Translations under genes and position numbers: made by a program
The notes under the pieces: model-generated
Seen by the model: only the letters and a program-made list of their open reading frames with translations
Databases searched by the model: none
What the model was told of the DNA's origin: nothing
DNA from: Ruminococcus sp.
GTDB taxonomy: Bacteria > Bacillota > Clostridia > Oscillospirales > Ruminococcaceae
Assembly: GCA_019417865.1 (NCBI GenBank)
Contig: DYCW01000358.1
Span: 1-12,182 of the forward strand
Length of the DNA: 12,182 bases
Direction of reading: 5' to 3'
Part shown: positions 1-5,860 of the stretch, in pieces
How the letters are laid out: the number at the start of each line of letters is the position of its first letter
Numbering within the stretch: the first letter of the stretch is position 1

Positions 1-63
1 CTCGTCGCTCGCCCCTTTGCTCAGGCCGAGGACCTCATAATAATCCCGTTTTTCTTCTGCCAT
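1..63 (-). CDS. dnaJ: DnaJ co-chaperone, N-terminal 21 codons (runs off the left edge)
   Basis: Only the start of the gene is present. The first residues read MAEEKRDYYEVLGLSKGASD, which is the opening of the J domain (the DYYEVLGL helix I motif with the following K-G-A segment). DnaJ (Hsp40) delivers unfolded clients to DnaK and stimulates its ATPase through the J domain; the HPD motif would lie beyond the window edge. The start is fixed by an AAAGGAG ribosome binding site at 73-79, nine bases upstream of the ATG. The gene follows dnaK on the same strand, as expected for a clostridial hrcA-grpE-dnaK-dnaJ operon. The 144-bp gap after dnaK contains a strong hairpin, so dnaJ may be expressed at a lower level than dnaK. 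I see no convincing separate promoter in the gap. Confidence 0.93.
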   Translation of the reverse strand, partial: MAEEKRDYYEVLGLSKGASDE

Positions 64-145
64 CGTCCCCAGCTCCTTTCTGTTGCACACATTTCAACAA
101 TATCTGTATCGGAAACAGCATGCGAGCCCATTTCCTATACACCAA

Positions 146-178
146 CATACGGGACGAATAGAAGATTCGTCCCGTATG
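146..178 (-). terminator. Perfect 14-bp hairpin between dnaK and dnaJ (partial terminator or mRNA-stabilising stem)
   Basis: Arms 146-159 and 165-178 are exact reverse complements (CATACGGGACGAAT) around a five-base loop. On the transcribed minus strand the stem is followed by TTGGTGTATAGG, not a run of T, so it is not a canonical Rho-independent terminator. A 3' stabilising stem for the hrcA-grpE-dnaK message, or a site of partial termination or processing that lowers dnaJ expression, is the better reading. Confidence 0.6.
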
Positions 179-207
179 CCACCATCTCAAACCGTTCCTA
201 ATCCGGC

Positions 208-2055
208 TTATACTTCCTTATAATCTGCGTCAATGACATCGTCACCGTCGCTGTTGCTGCTGTTATCTGCACCGGCATTACCGCCCATATTGCTCATATC
301 CGGGCCACCCTGTGCACCGCCAGCCTGCTGGTACAGCTTAGAAGAAAGGTCATACAGTGCCTTCTGCAGTGCTTCGCTCTTCTCCTTGATCAGAGTCGTA
401 TCCGTGCCCTTCAGTGCTTCCTTCAGGTCATTGCACTTTGCTTCTACGTCAGACTTTTCCGAAGCCGGCACCTTATCGCCCAGTTCCTCCAGTGTGCTCT
501 CACACTGCATTACCATATTTTCAGCGTTGTTCTTGGTGTCTACCTCGTCCTTCCGCTTCTTGTCTTCTTCTGCATACGCTTCTGCTTCCTTGACAGCCTT
601 GTCAATGTCTTCCTTGGACATGTTGGTAGAAGAAGTAATGGTAATGTTCTGCTCCTTACCGGTACCCAAATCCTTTGCAGAAACGTGTACGATACCATTT
701 GCGTCGATGTCGAAGGTAACCTCAATCTGCGGTACACCACGCCGAGCCGGTGCAATACCATCCAGACGGAAGGTACCCAGCTGCTTGTTGTCCTTTGCAA
801 ATTCCCGCTCACCTTGCAGCACGTTGATATCTACGGCTGTCTGATTGTCAGCGGCAGTGGAGAAAATCTGACTCTTCTTCGTCGGAATGGTCGTATTTCT
901 CTCAATGATCTTGGTGCAGACACCGCCCATGGTCTCCAGACCCAGTGACAACGGGGTAACATCCAACAGCAGCAGACCATCCTTGACATCACCGCCGAGG
1001 ACGCCGCCCTGGTAAGCCGCACCCAATGCCACGCATTCATCCGGATTGATGCCCTTGAACGGTTCCTTGCCCAGCTTCCGGCGAACGGCTTCCTGTACAG
1101 CCGGAATTCTGGAAGAACCACCGACCATCAGCACCTTGTTCAGTTCGGACGCACTCAGACCACTGTCAGACAATGCCTGCTGTACCGGACCCATGGTAGC
1201 GTCTACCAGATCCTTGGTCAATTCATTGAACTTTGCAACAGTCAGTGTCATATCCAAATGCTTCGGACCGGTTGCATCTGCGGTGATAAACGGCAGGTTG
1301 ATGTTAGAGGAAGTCGTAGCAGACAGTTCAATCTTTGCCTTTTCTGCTGCTTCCTTCAGCCGCTGCATTACCATCTTATCCTTAGAAAGGTCAATGCCTT
1401 CTGTCTTCTTAAATTCTGCTACAATCCAGTCAATGATTCTCTGGTCGAAATCCTCACCGCCGAGACGGTTGTTACCAGCGGTAGCCAGTACCTGCTGAAC
1501 ACCTTCGCCCATTTCAATGATGGAAACGTCGAACGTACCGCCGCCGAGGTCATATACCATAACCTTCTGGTCTTCTTCCTTATCAATTCCATAAGAAAGA
1601 GCCGCTGCGGTCGGTTCATTGATGATTCTCTTCACGGTCAAGCCAGCAATCTGACCGGCATCTTTGGTTGCCTGCCGCTGTGCATCCGTAAAGTAAGCCG
1701 GAACGGTAATCACGGCTTCTGTAACAGAAGAACCCAGATACGCTTCTGCATCTGCCTTCAGCTTTTGCAGAATCATCGCAGAAATTTCCTGCGGTGTATA
1801 TTTCTTGCCGTCAATTTCTACCTTGTAATCGGAACCCATATGCCGCTTAATGGATGAAATGGTGCGTTCCGGATTGGCAACTGCCTGCCGCTTGGCAACC
1901 TGACCAACCAGCCGCTCCCCATTCTTTGCGAAACCAACGACAGACGGTGTGGTTCTTGCACCCTCCGCATTCGGGATAACAACGGCATTGCCGCCCTCCA
2001 TAACTGCTACACAAGAGTTTGTTGTGCCCAAGTCAATACCAATAATCTTTCCCAT
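208..2055 (-). CDS. dnaK: Molecular chaperone DnaK (Hsp70)
   Basis: This is a 615-residue cytosolic Hsp70 that binds exposed hydrophobic peptides in an ATP-controlled cycle with DnaJ and GrpE. The nucleotide-binding domain covers about residues 1-358, with phosphate loop 1 GIDLGTTNS (6-14), phosphate loop 2 DLGGGTFDVS (169-178) and adenosine motif VGGSSRIP (311-318). The hydrophobic linker and entry to the substrate domain is LLLLDVTPLSLGLE (361-374). The beta substrate domain extends to about 480, then the helical lid to about 575, then a Gly/Asn-rich disordered tail ending in DADYKEV, the usual DnaK C-terminal acidic tip. The segment after about residue 70 is short, as in Gram-positive DnaK, lacking the 20-odd-residue insertion of Proteobacteria. 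A GGAAAGGAAG ribosome binding site lies at 2064-2075. The gene is complete and intact. It is third in the CIRCE-controlled operon, 172 bp after grpE. Confidence 0.99.
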   Translation of the reverse strand: MGKIIGIDLGTTNSCVAVMEGGNAVVIPNAEGARTTPSVVGFAKNGERLVGQVAKRQAVANPERTISSIKRHMGSDYKVEIDGKKYTPQEISAMILQKLKADAEAYLGSSVTEAVITVPAYFTDAQRQATKDAGQIAGLTVKRIINEPTAAALSYGIDKEEDQKVMVYDLGGGTFDVSIIEMGEGVQQVLATAGNNRLGGEDFDQRIIDWIVAEFKKTEGIDLSKDKMVMQRLKEAAEKAKIELSATTSSNINLPFITADATGPKHLDMTLTVAKFNELTKDLVDATMGPVQQALSDSGLSASELNKVLMVGGSSRIPAVQEAVRRKLGKEPFKGINPDECVALGAAYQGGVLGGDVKDGLLLLDVTPLSLGLETMGGVCTKIIERNTTIPTKKSQIFSTAADNQTAVDINVLQGEREFAKDNKQLGTFRLDGIAPARRGVPQIEVTFDIDANGIVHVSAKDLGTGKEQNITITSSTNMSKEDIDKAVKEAEAYAEEDKKRKDEVDTKNNAENMVMQCESTLEELGDKVPASEKSDVEAKCNDLKEALKGTDTTLIKEKSEALQKALYDLSSKLYQQAGGAQGGPDMSNMGGNAGADNSSNSDGDDVIDADYKEV

Positions 2056-2079
2056 AGTAATACTCTTCCTTTCCTCATT

Positions 2080-2100
2080 CGTCTATTCTGTAGATAGACG
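2080..2100 (-). other. Small hairpin just upstream of the dnaK ribosome binding site
   Basis: The arms CGTCTAT (2080-2086) and ATAGACG (2094-2100) are exact reverse complements with a seven-base loop. In the transcript the stem ends only four bases before the purine-rich dnaK ribosome binding site (2064-2075), so it could stabilise a processed 5' end or affect dnaK translation. The stem is short and AT-containing, and no function can be shown from sequence. Confidence 0.4.
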
Positions 2101-2124
2101 CACATTGCAATTTTATTTTTGATT

Positions 2125-2141
2125 TGCTGCCTTTGGCAGCA
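2125..2141 (-). other. Compact 7-bp hairpin in the grpE-dnaK gap
   Basis: TGCTGCC (2125-2131) and GGCAGCA (2135-2141) form a perfect stem with a three-base loop. On the minus strand it is followed by an A-rich stretch rather than T, so it is not a classical terminator for grpE. It could be a processing or stabilising element between grpE and dnaK, matching the general pattern of segmental mRNA stability in such operons. Confidence 0.4.
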
Positions 2142-2146
2142 GAAAT

Positions 2147-2176
2147 TTATGAAAACGCTGAAAAGCGGTCTGTCAT
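2147..2176 (-). CDS. Possible nine-codon leader ORF before dnaK
   Basis: A micro-ORF MTDRFSAFS with a TAA stop is preceded by AAAGGTGG at 2181-2188, a plausible ribosome binding site four bases from the ATG. It ends six bases before the compact stem at 2125-2141. It has no recognisable family. The layout of ribosome binding site, tiny ORF and hairpin recalls a leader peptide, but chance is a serious alternative because the ORF is so short. Confidence 0.22.
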   Translation of the reverse strand: MTDRFSAFS

Positions 2177-2227
2177 GATTCCACCTTTCAAGCCGGTTTA
2201 AGGAAACAAACTGCGGTCAATCAGAGG

Positions 2228-2860
2228 CTATACCGCAACCGCAACCATTGCCGGACGAATCAGCCGATCCCCCAGCAGGTAGCCCTTTTGGTAAATCTCA
2301 CAGACCTTGTTTTCCGCAAAGTCGGTATTGTCCATCTGTTTGATGGCATTGTGCAGATTCGGATCAAATTCCACGCCAACCTCTGCAATTTCCTTGACGC
2401 CCATCTGTTCCAGTGCTTTTTGCAGCTGGCTGAACGTCATCTCAATGCCCTTTTTATAGGTTTCATCGCTGCACGCTGCCTCCATGGCACGTTCAAACGT
2501 ATCCACCACCGTCAGCAGGGATTTAATGCAGTCTGCCTTGGCATCGCCATAAATCTTCTTCTTTTCCTCTGTCGTACGGTTCCGGTAATTCTGGTACTCT
2601 GCCATCAGCCGCAGATGCTGATCCTTGCGATCTGCCAGTGCAGCTTCTGCCTTTTCCAGTGCCGCCTTCAGCTCTTTTTTCTTCATATGCTGATCTTCTT
2701 CCGTCGTAGATTCTGTTTCCGCTTCTGCCGACTCCACAGTTTCCTCTGCTGCGGTCTCTGCAACTGCCTCCGCAGCGGTTTCTGTTGCTGCTTCTGCTGC
2801 AGTGTTCTGAGCGGTTTCCTCTGCTTCCGCTTGCTGCTTCTTTTCCGTATTTGGTTCCAT
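2228..2860 (-). CDS. grpE: GrpE, nucleotide exchange factor of DnaK
   Basis: GrpE forms a homodimer that releases ADP from DnaK so the chaperone can let go of its client. The chosen 210-residue product starts MEPNTEKK because AGGAGGG at 2869-2875 sits eight bases upstream; an in-frame ATG 12 codons earlier (2896) lies inside hrcA and has no comparable site. Residues 1-57 are a low-complexity Ala/Glu/Thr-rich disordered leader, longer than in many GrpEs. Residues 59-115 are the long paired helices with heptad-like Leu spacing and the AEYQNYRNRT segment. The C-terminal beta domain carries the GrpE signature, with FDPNLHNAI (165-173) and QKGYLLGDRLIRPAMV (191-206). The ribosome binding site overlaps the hrcA stop codon, so translation of the two genes is probably coupled. 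Cytosolic. Confidence 0.97.
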   Translation of the reverse strand: MEPNTEKKQQAEAEETAQNTAAEAATETAAEAVAETAAEETVESAEAETESTTEEDQHMKKKELKAALEKAEAALADRKDQHLRLMAEYQNYRNRTTEEKKKIYGDAKADCIKSLLTVVDTFERAMEAACSDETYKKGIEMTFSQLQKALEQMGVKEIAEVGVEFDPNLHNAIKQMDNTDFAENKVCEIYQKGYLLGDRLIRPAMVAVAV

Positions 2861-2873
2861 TTCAGCGTCCCTC

Positions 2874-3902
2874 CTATTCGTTGTCCGCTTCGTCATCCTC
2901 TTCGGAAATCAGATGCGAAAGCTTTTCGGTAAAATATTCTATATAGGGGATAATCTTCGCATAATCCAGCCGCATGGCACCGATAATGCCCAGCGAGCCG
3001 ACCGCCTGTTTCCCCTTCTGGTATTTTGAAACAATCATACTGGAGTTGCCAATGACAAACCGGTCGCCTTCTTCACCGAAAACCACCTTAATGCCGTTAA
3101 AAGAATCATCCAACAGCCCATGCAATTCGTTCTTGTGGGAAATAAACTGTACCACTTCTGCCTGGTTCAAGTCCTGACAGGAGAGTAGATTCTGTTCCCC
3201 ACTGACATAGACCTTATGTTTCTGCAAATCTCTGGACATCTCACAGACGCCTTGCACCAGTGGAGACAATGCCATCATGTAGGCTCCCATAGCGGTAATC
3301 ATCTGATCCATCCGCTCTTCGGACAGTTCCGAAACAGAAACCCCCTGCAAGTTTTCCTGCATAAAATTGCGGAAAAACTGCATATGCTCTTCTGTCAAGT
3401 CAAATTCCAGCCGGCACGCTTTGTTCTTAATGGTACCGTTGGATGTAATCAGCAGTACCACATACAGCCGTTTTCCGGTTGGAATCACTTCCACCTTGGA
3501 AATCACAGAATACTTTGGTGCAAAATCGGATACCACTGTCGCACACTTTGTGACCTCTGCCAGTGCCGTGGTGGCACTCTGAATCAACAGATCTTCCGTC
3601 ATCTGAGATTCATCCCCCAACATGGCATCCAATCGTTCCCGCTCGGATTCTGGCAGGGTTTCCTGCTGTACGACCTGATCAATATAGAACCGGTAACCGC
3701 TGTAGGTCGGCACTCTGCCGGCAGATGTGTGCGGCTGTTCGAGATAGCCCAACTCCTCTAATACCGCCATATCATTCCGCACTGTTGCGGCAGAAACATG
3801 AATCTGCGGCAGCTGGGAGATGATTTTAGAGCCGACCGGTTCACCAGTTTGGATATATGCTTCCACAACTGCAAGCAATACATTTTTCTTTCTGGCATCC
3901 AT
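2874..3902 (-). CDS. hrcA: Heat-inducible transcriptional repressor HrcA
   Basis: HrcA is the repressor that binds CIRCE; its folding depends on GroE, which links repression to chaperone supply. The 342-residue product has an N-terminal winged helix (about 1-70) containing HVSAATVRNDMAVLEE (35-50) and LGYLEQPHTSAGRVPT (51-66), a highly conserved HrcA hallmark, then a GAF-like and dimerisation region. The C-terminal part has GEEGDRFVIGNSSMIVS and LGIIGAMRLDYAKIIPYI, again typical, and ends in an acidic EEDDEADNE tail. Length matches the family (about 340). The start at MDARKKN is supported by AAGGGAG at 3911-3917, eight bases away. A longer in-frame start at 3959 falls inside the CIRCE operator and is unlikely. 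First gene of the operon, so it is autoregulated. Confidence 0.98.
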   Translation of the reverse strand: MDARKKNVLLAVVEAYIQTGEPVGSKIISQLPQIHVSAATVRNDMAVLEELGYLEQPHTSAGRVPTYSGYRFYIDQVVQQETLPESERERLDAMLGDESQMTEDLLIQSATTALAEVTKCATVVSDFAPKYSVISKVEVIPTGKRLYVVLLITSNGTIKNKACRLEFDLTEEHMQFFRNFMQENLQGVSVSELSEERMDQMITAMGAYMMALSPLVQGVCEMSRDLQKHKVYVSGEQNLLSCQDLNQAEVVQFISHKNELHGLLDDSFNGIKVVFGEEGDRFVIGNSSMIVSKYQKGKQAVGSLGIIGAMRLDYAKIIPYIEYFTEKLSHLISEEDDEADNE

Positions 3903-3952
3903 CCGATCGTCTCCCTTCCTGCTGTCCTGCTGGCAGCTATTGTTTTGAAGTG

Positions 3953-3979
3953 TTAGCACTCATTCTCTCTGAGTGCTAA
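3953..3979 (-). promoter_or_regulatory. CIRCE operator (HrcA binding site)
   Basis: TTAGCACTC (3953-3961), nine bases, then GAGTGCTAA (3971-3979) is an exact match to the CIRCE consensus. It covers the expected transcription start of the promoter at 3984-4012 and lies 51 bp before the hrcA start codon. Bound HrcA should block transcription of the whole chaperone operon at normal temperature. It is the only copy I see in the window. Confidence 0.98.
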
Positions 3980-3983
3980 TATA

Positions 3984-4012
3984 AATTTATCACGATTCCG
4001 CTAAATTGTCAA
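3984..4012 (-). promoter_or_regulatory. SigA-type promoter of the hrcA-grpE-dnaK operon
   Basis: On the minus strand a perfect -35 TTGACA (4007-4012) and a -10 TAAATT (3984-3989) are separated by 17 bp. The predicted start falls at about 3977, inside CIRCE, which is the usual arrangement for HrcA control. A second candidate, TATATT (with no -35 at the right distance), lies closer to CIRCE and is less likely. Confidence 0.85.
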
Positions 4013-4067
4013 GATGTTTTGAAAAAATTGTAAGATTGCACAATTTATAATTTCAAAATCGGTTTTT

Positions 4068-4076
4068 ATTATACCA
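4068..4076 (-). promoter_or_regulatory. Possible extended -10 promoter upstream of the hrcA promoter
   Basis: The minus strand reads TGGTATAAT, a perfect extended -10 (TGnTATAAT), but I find no good -35 at 16-18 bp. If used, it would start at about 4061 and read through the main promoter and CIRCE. The surrounding sequence (4020-4110) is very AT-rich, so a chance match is possible. Apart from a weak AT-rich inverted repeat at 4025-4046, I see nothing else between 4013 and 4234. Confidence 0.3.
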
Positions 4077-4234
4077 TTTTTACCAAATTCAAAACCATTT
4101 CCAACGAATCCAATCGGCCTACAAGCGTTCGCAGAGCGGATGACGAGATTGGCACTGTTATGATCGCAGTGTTCCTCTCCCATGCAAAAAGAAAAAGCCG
4201 TTCTGTCGGTTTTCCGAAGATTGAAAATTCCCTA

Positions 4235-4263
4235 TTGACAAATCCGGAAAAATATGCTATGAT
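4235..4263 (+). promoter_or_regulatory. SigA-type promoter of bioY
   Basis: TTGACA (4235-4240) and TATGAT (4258-4263) are 17 bp apart, a near-consensus vegetative promoter. The predicted start at about 4270 falls within the left arm of the BirA-like repeat, so a bound repressor would block it directly. Confidence 0.85.
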
Positions 4264-4301
4264 TTTCGTAAACCAAAATAAATATAAAAAGTTTACGAAA
4301 A
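4263..4301 (+). promoter_or_regulatory. BirA-type biotin operator in front of bioY
   Basis: Perfect 11-bp arms TTTTCGTAAAC (4263-4273) and GTTTACGAAAA (4291-4301) flank a 17-bp AT-rich spacer. The form TCGTAAACC-N15-AGTTTACGA closely resembles known BirA operators (for example TTGTAAACC-N14/16-GGTTTACAA in enterobacteria and GTTAAC-type arms in Bacillus and clostridia). It overlaps the -10 end and transcription start of the bioY promoter. With biotin plentiful, the biotin-loaded biotin-protein ligase BirA would be expected to repress the gene. No birA is in the window; the assignment rests on the sequence match and on what bioY does. Confidence 0.75.
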
Positions 4302-4314
4302 GAGGTTTTCTACT

Positions 4315-4908
4315 ATGTCATCATCCTCCATCCGCAATCTCTGTCAAATCGCCCTGTTCGCTGCCATTCTCGCTGTTTTGGCACAAATCAGCATTCCCAT
4401 GCCGAGTGGCGTACCCATCACGCTGCAAACGCTGGCAGTTGGTCTCTGTGCCAGCTGCCTTGGATGGAAGCGGGGCGGCATTGCTGTTCTGGTCTATCTG
4501 GCACTTGGTGCGGTCGGCATTCCTGTTTTTGCCCAGTTCACTGGCGGCATTGCAAAATTTGTCGGTGTGACTGGTGGTTTTCTTTGGGGATTTTTGCCGA
4601 TGGTAATCCTCTGCGGTGCCGGTGCTGCCCTACAGGAATCTGCAAAAAATAAAATCGCTGGCGGTATCAGCTGTGTGCTGCTGCAAGCAGCTGGTTTGCT
4701 GGTATGCCATTTCTGCGGTGTCCTGCAATTTTCCATTCTGGCAGGAAGAGGGTTCTGGACCAGTGCCCTTCAAGTTTCTGTCCCCTATTTACTAAAGGAT
4801 AGTATTTCCCTAATTGTTGCATTTTTTGCAGCAAAGGCACTGTGTAAAATTCTGGATCACGCACACATCTCTCTGCATCCGTCCAGACAGACCGGACAGA
4901 AAGCCTGA
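4315..4908 (+). CDS. bioY: Biotin transporter BioY (ECF S component)
   Basis: BioY is the biotin-binding membrane subunit of an energy-coupling-factor transporter. The 197-residue protein has about six hydrophobic segments across residues 8-180. Diagnostic features are ISIPMPSGVPITLQTLAVGL near residues 25-44, where the PITLQ loop is the BioY hallmark, the LVYLALGAVGIPVFAQFTGG segment (about 59-78), the GVTGGFLWGF loop (about 84-93) and the PYLLKD motif near 155-161. It has the usual BioY length and a short basic cytosolic tail. GAGG at 4302-4305 is nine bases before the ATG. No bioM or bioN lies beside it, so it probably uses the shared EcfA-EcfA'-EcfT module encoded elsewhere (group II ECF arrangement). 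It is a single-gene unit with its own promoter, operator and terminator, and the only plus-strand gene here. Confidence 0.96.
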   Translation: MSSSSIRNLCQIALFAAILAVLAQISIPMPSGVPITLQTLAVGLCASCLGWKRGGIAVLVYLALGAVGIPVFAQFTGGIAKFVGVTGGFLWGFLPMVILCGAGAALQESAKNKIAGGISCVLLQAAGLLVCHFCGVLQFSILAGRGFWTSALQVSVPYLLKDSISLIVAFFAAKALCKILDHAHISLHPSRQTGQKA

Positions 4909-4935
4909 CTAATATCGCTGTAACACAACAAACGA

Positions 4936-4973
4936 AAAACGGAAAGCAGATTTTCATGTCTGCTTTCCGTTTT
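4936..4973. terminator. Bidirectional Rho-independent terminator between bioY and the CmpB-like gene
   Basis: Arms 4936-4950 and 4959-4973 pair over up to 15 bp (core ACGGAAAGCAGA) around an eight-base loop. The plus strand ends the stem with TTTTC, and the minus strand with TTTTTCG, so it can stop both bioY transcripts and the convergent gene ending at 4987. Confidence 0.9.
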
Positions 4974-4986
4974 CTATTGCAATCGC

Positions 4987-5733
4987 TTACCGTTTTTGCA
5001 TTCGCTCCCGCAGCTCTTGCAGTCGCTTTTTCACATTCGGCGTATCCAGATACCGTTCCAAATGCTCTTTCAGTGGCACACCAGAACGAAATGCAAACAA
5101 AAACCGTCGCTTTTCGCCGTTCTTCTCCTTGCTTGCCAGAATATTCGCTTTCAGTTCCTCCAGCCGGACGACAATCTGATGTTCGGCGGCAAACAATCGA
5201 ATCCGTCGCACCAATCGCAGAGAATACACCAGATCCAGCACAAAAATCCCAAAGAAAAAGCCAATGAGAAATGAGAACGCCAGATTTTGTGCCAACCAGT
5301 CTAAGCTGTCTAAAATATATGGATGAATAAAGAAGTAGTAAATGGCACTGAGCAGCAGCCAGAAAAAGGAGAACAGCGGACAAATAATCCCTTGGATATT
5401 GCCCCATTGATCGCTGTAATCCCATAGCTTGATATTCATCCCTTTGACAAAAATCAAACCCGCTATATACTCAATCAAAGTAATACAAACCGCCATCATC
5501 AAAAACAGCACCAGTTTCTGTACAACATGATTCTGTATGGGCAAATATGGCTCTAACGATGCCAGTAAATACAATACACTCAGGCTAAACCCATAAAGCG
5601 GCAAATACGGACCAATCAAAAAACCCGGATTCAACCATTTATGGGTGACAAAATGCCGAAAGAACACTTCCAGACACCATCCAAGGATACTGCCGACCGC
5701 AAAAAGAAATGTGACCGTTAAAAATACATTCAT
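4987..5733 (-). CDS. CmpB-family multi-pass membrane protein (putative ABC-transporter type IV family)
   Basis: This 248-residue protein has about five hydrophobic segments within residues 1-175 and a charged cytosolic tail (175-248) with coiled-coil-like ERYLD...KKRLQELRERMQKR. It carries both conserved blocks of the Pfam CmpB family (ABC_trans_CmpB): GWCLEVFFRH (18-27) with WLNPGFLIGPYLPLYGFS (33-50), and IEYIAGLIF (87-95) with LWDYSDQWGNIQGIICP (103-119). The family is common in Firmicutes and annotated as a putative ABC transporter permease, but no transport function is proven and no ATPase gene is adjacent here. AAGGGAAG, about six bases from the ATG, supports the start. It has its own promoter at 5766-5794, lies immediately downstream of the phage-like operon and ends against the bidirectional terminator. 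I take it to be the host gene at the phage boundary. Confidence 0.88.
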   Translation of the reverse strand: MNVFLTVTFLFAVGSILGWCLEVFFRHFVTHKWLNPGFLIGPYLPLYGFSLSVLYLLASLEPYLPIQNHVVQKLVLFLMMAVCITLIEYIAGLIFVKGMNIKLWDYSDQWGNIQGIICPLFSFFWLLLSAIYYFFIHPYILDSLDWLAQNLAFSFLIGFFFGIFVLDLVYSLRLVRRIRLFAAEHQIVVRLEELKANILASKEKNGEKRRFLFAFRSGVPLKEHLERYLDTPNVKKRLQELRERMQKR

Positions 5734-5765
5734 AAATGACTTCCCTTCTGTCCACGTATTTTTTT

Positions 5766-5794
5766 ATTATACAACAGCAGGCTTCTTTTTGCAA
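5766..5794 (-). promoter_or_regulatory. Promoter of the CmpB-like gene
   Basis: On the minus strand a perfect TATAAT (5766-5771) lies 17 bp from TTGCAA (5789-5794, four of six matches). It is placed 32 bp before the start codon at 5733, and separates this host gene transcriptionally from the phage-like operon upstream. Confidence 0.75.
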
Positions 5795-5803
5795 GTCAAA
5801 ATG

Positions 5804-5833
5804 AAAAAAACTGTCGATTTCTGCACACAGTTT
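5804..5833 (-). terminator. Weak Rho-independent terminator at the end of the phage-like operon
   Basis: On the minus strand AAACTGT (5827-5833) and ACAGTTT (5808-5814) pair around a 12-base loop and run into a T tract at 5804-5810. The stem is AT-rich and only seven bp, so termination may be partial. It lies 27 bp after the hub gene stop codon and just before the promoter of the CmpB-like gene. Confidence 0.5.
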
Positions 5834-5860
5834 CCGTATATGCCGTGCTGTTGGCACATG

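Noticed and set aside
233..844. 203-codon plus-strand ORF opposite the 3' part of dnaK
   Set aside because: It is the antisense shadow of a strongly conserved dnaK; its product is Ser/Phe-rich with no domain and no ribosome binding site.
2288..2932. 214-codon plus-strand ORF across grpE
   Set aside because: Its Cys/Phe/Leu-rich sequence is the complement of the Ala/Glu-rich GrpE leader and does not resemble a protein family.
3903..3959. N-terminal extension of HrcA by 19 residues
   Set aside because: The ATG lies in the CIRCE operator, upstream of the good ribosome binding site at 3911-3917; family alignment supports MDARKKN as the start.
4001..4183. 60-codon minus-strand ORF between the hrcA and bioY promoters
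   Set aside because: It runs through the hrcA promoter -35 region, has no ribosome binding site and no recognisable family.
4192..4220. Possible terminator facing left (stem GCCG/CGGT region followed by a T-rich minus strand)
   Set aside because: The stem on the minus strand needs a mismatch and there is no minus-strand gene to terminate; probably chance in AT-rich sequence.
4667..5425. 252-codon minus-strand ORF overlapping the CmpB-like gene and crossing the terminator
   Set aside because: It is out of frame with the recognised CmpB motifs and would cross the bidirectional terminator and antisense bioY.
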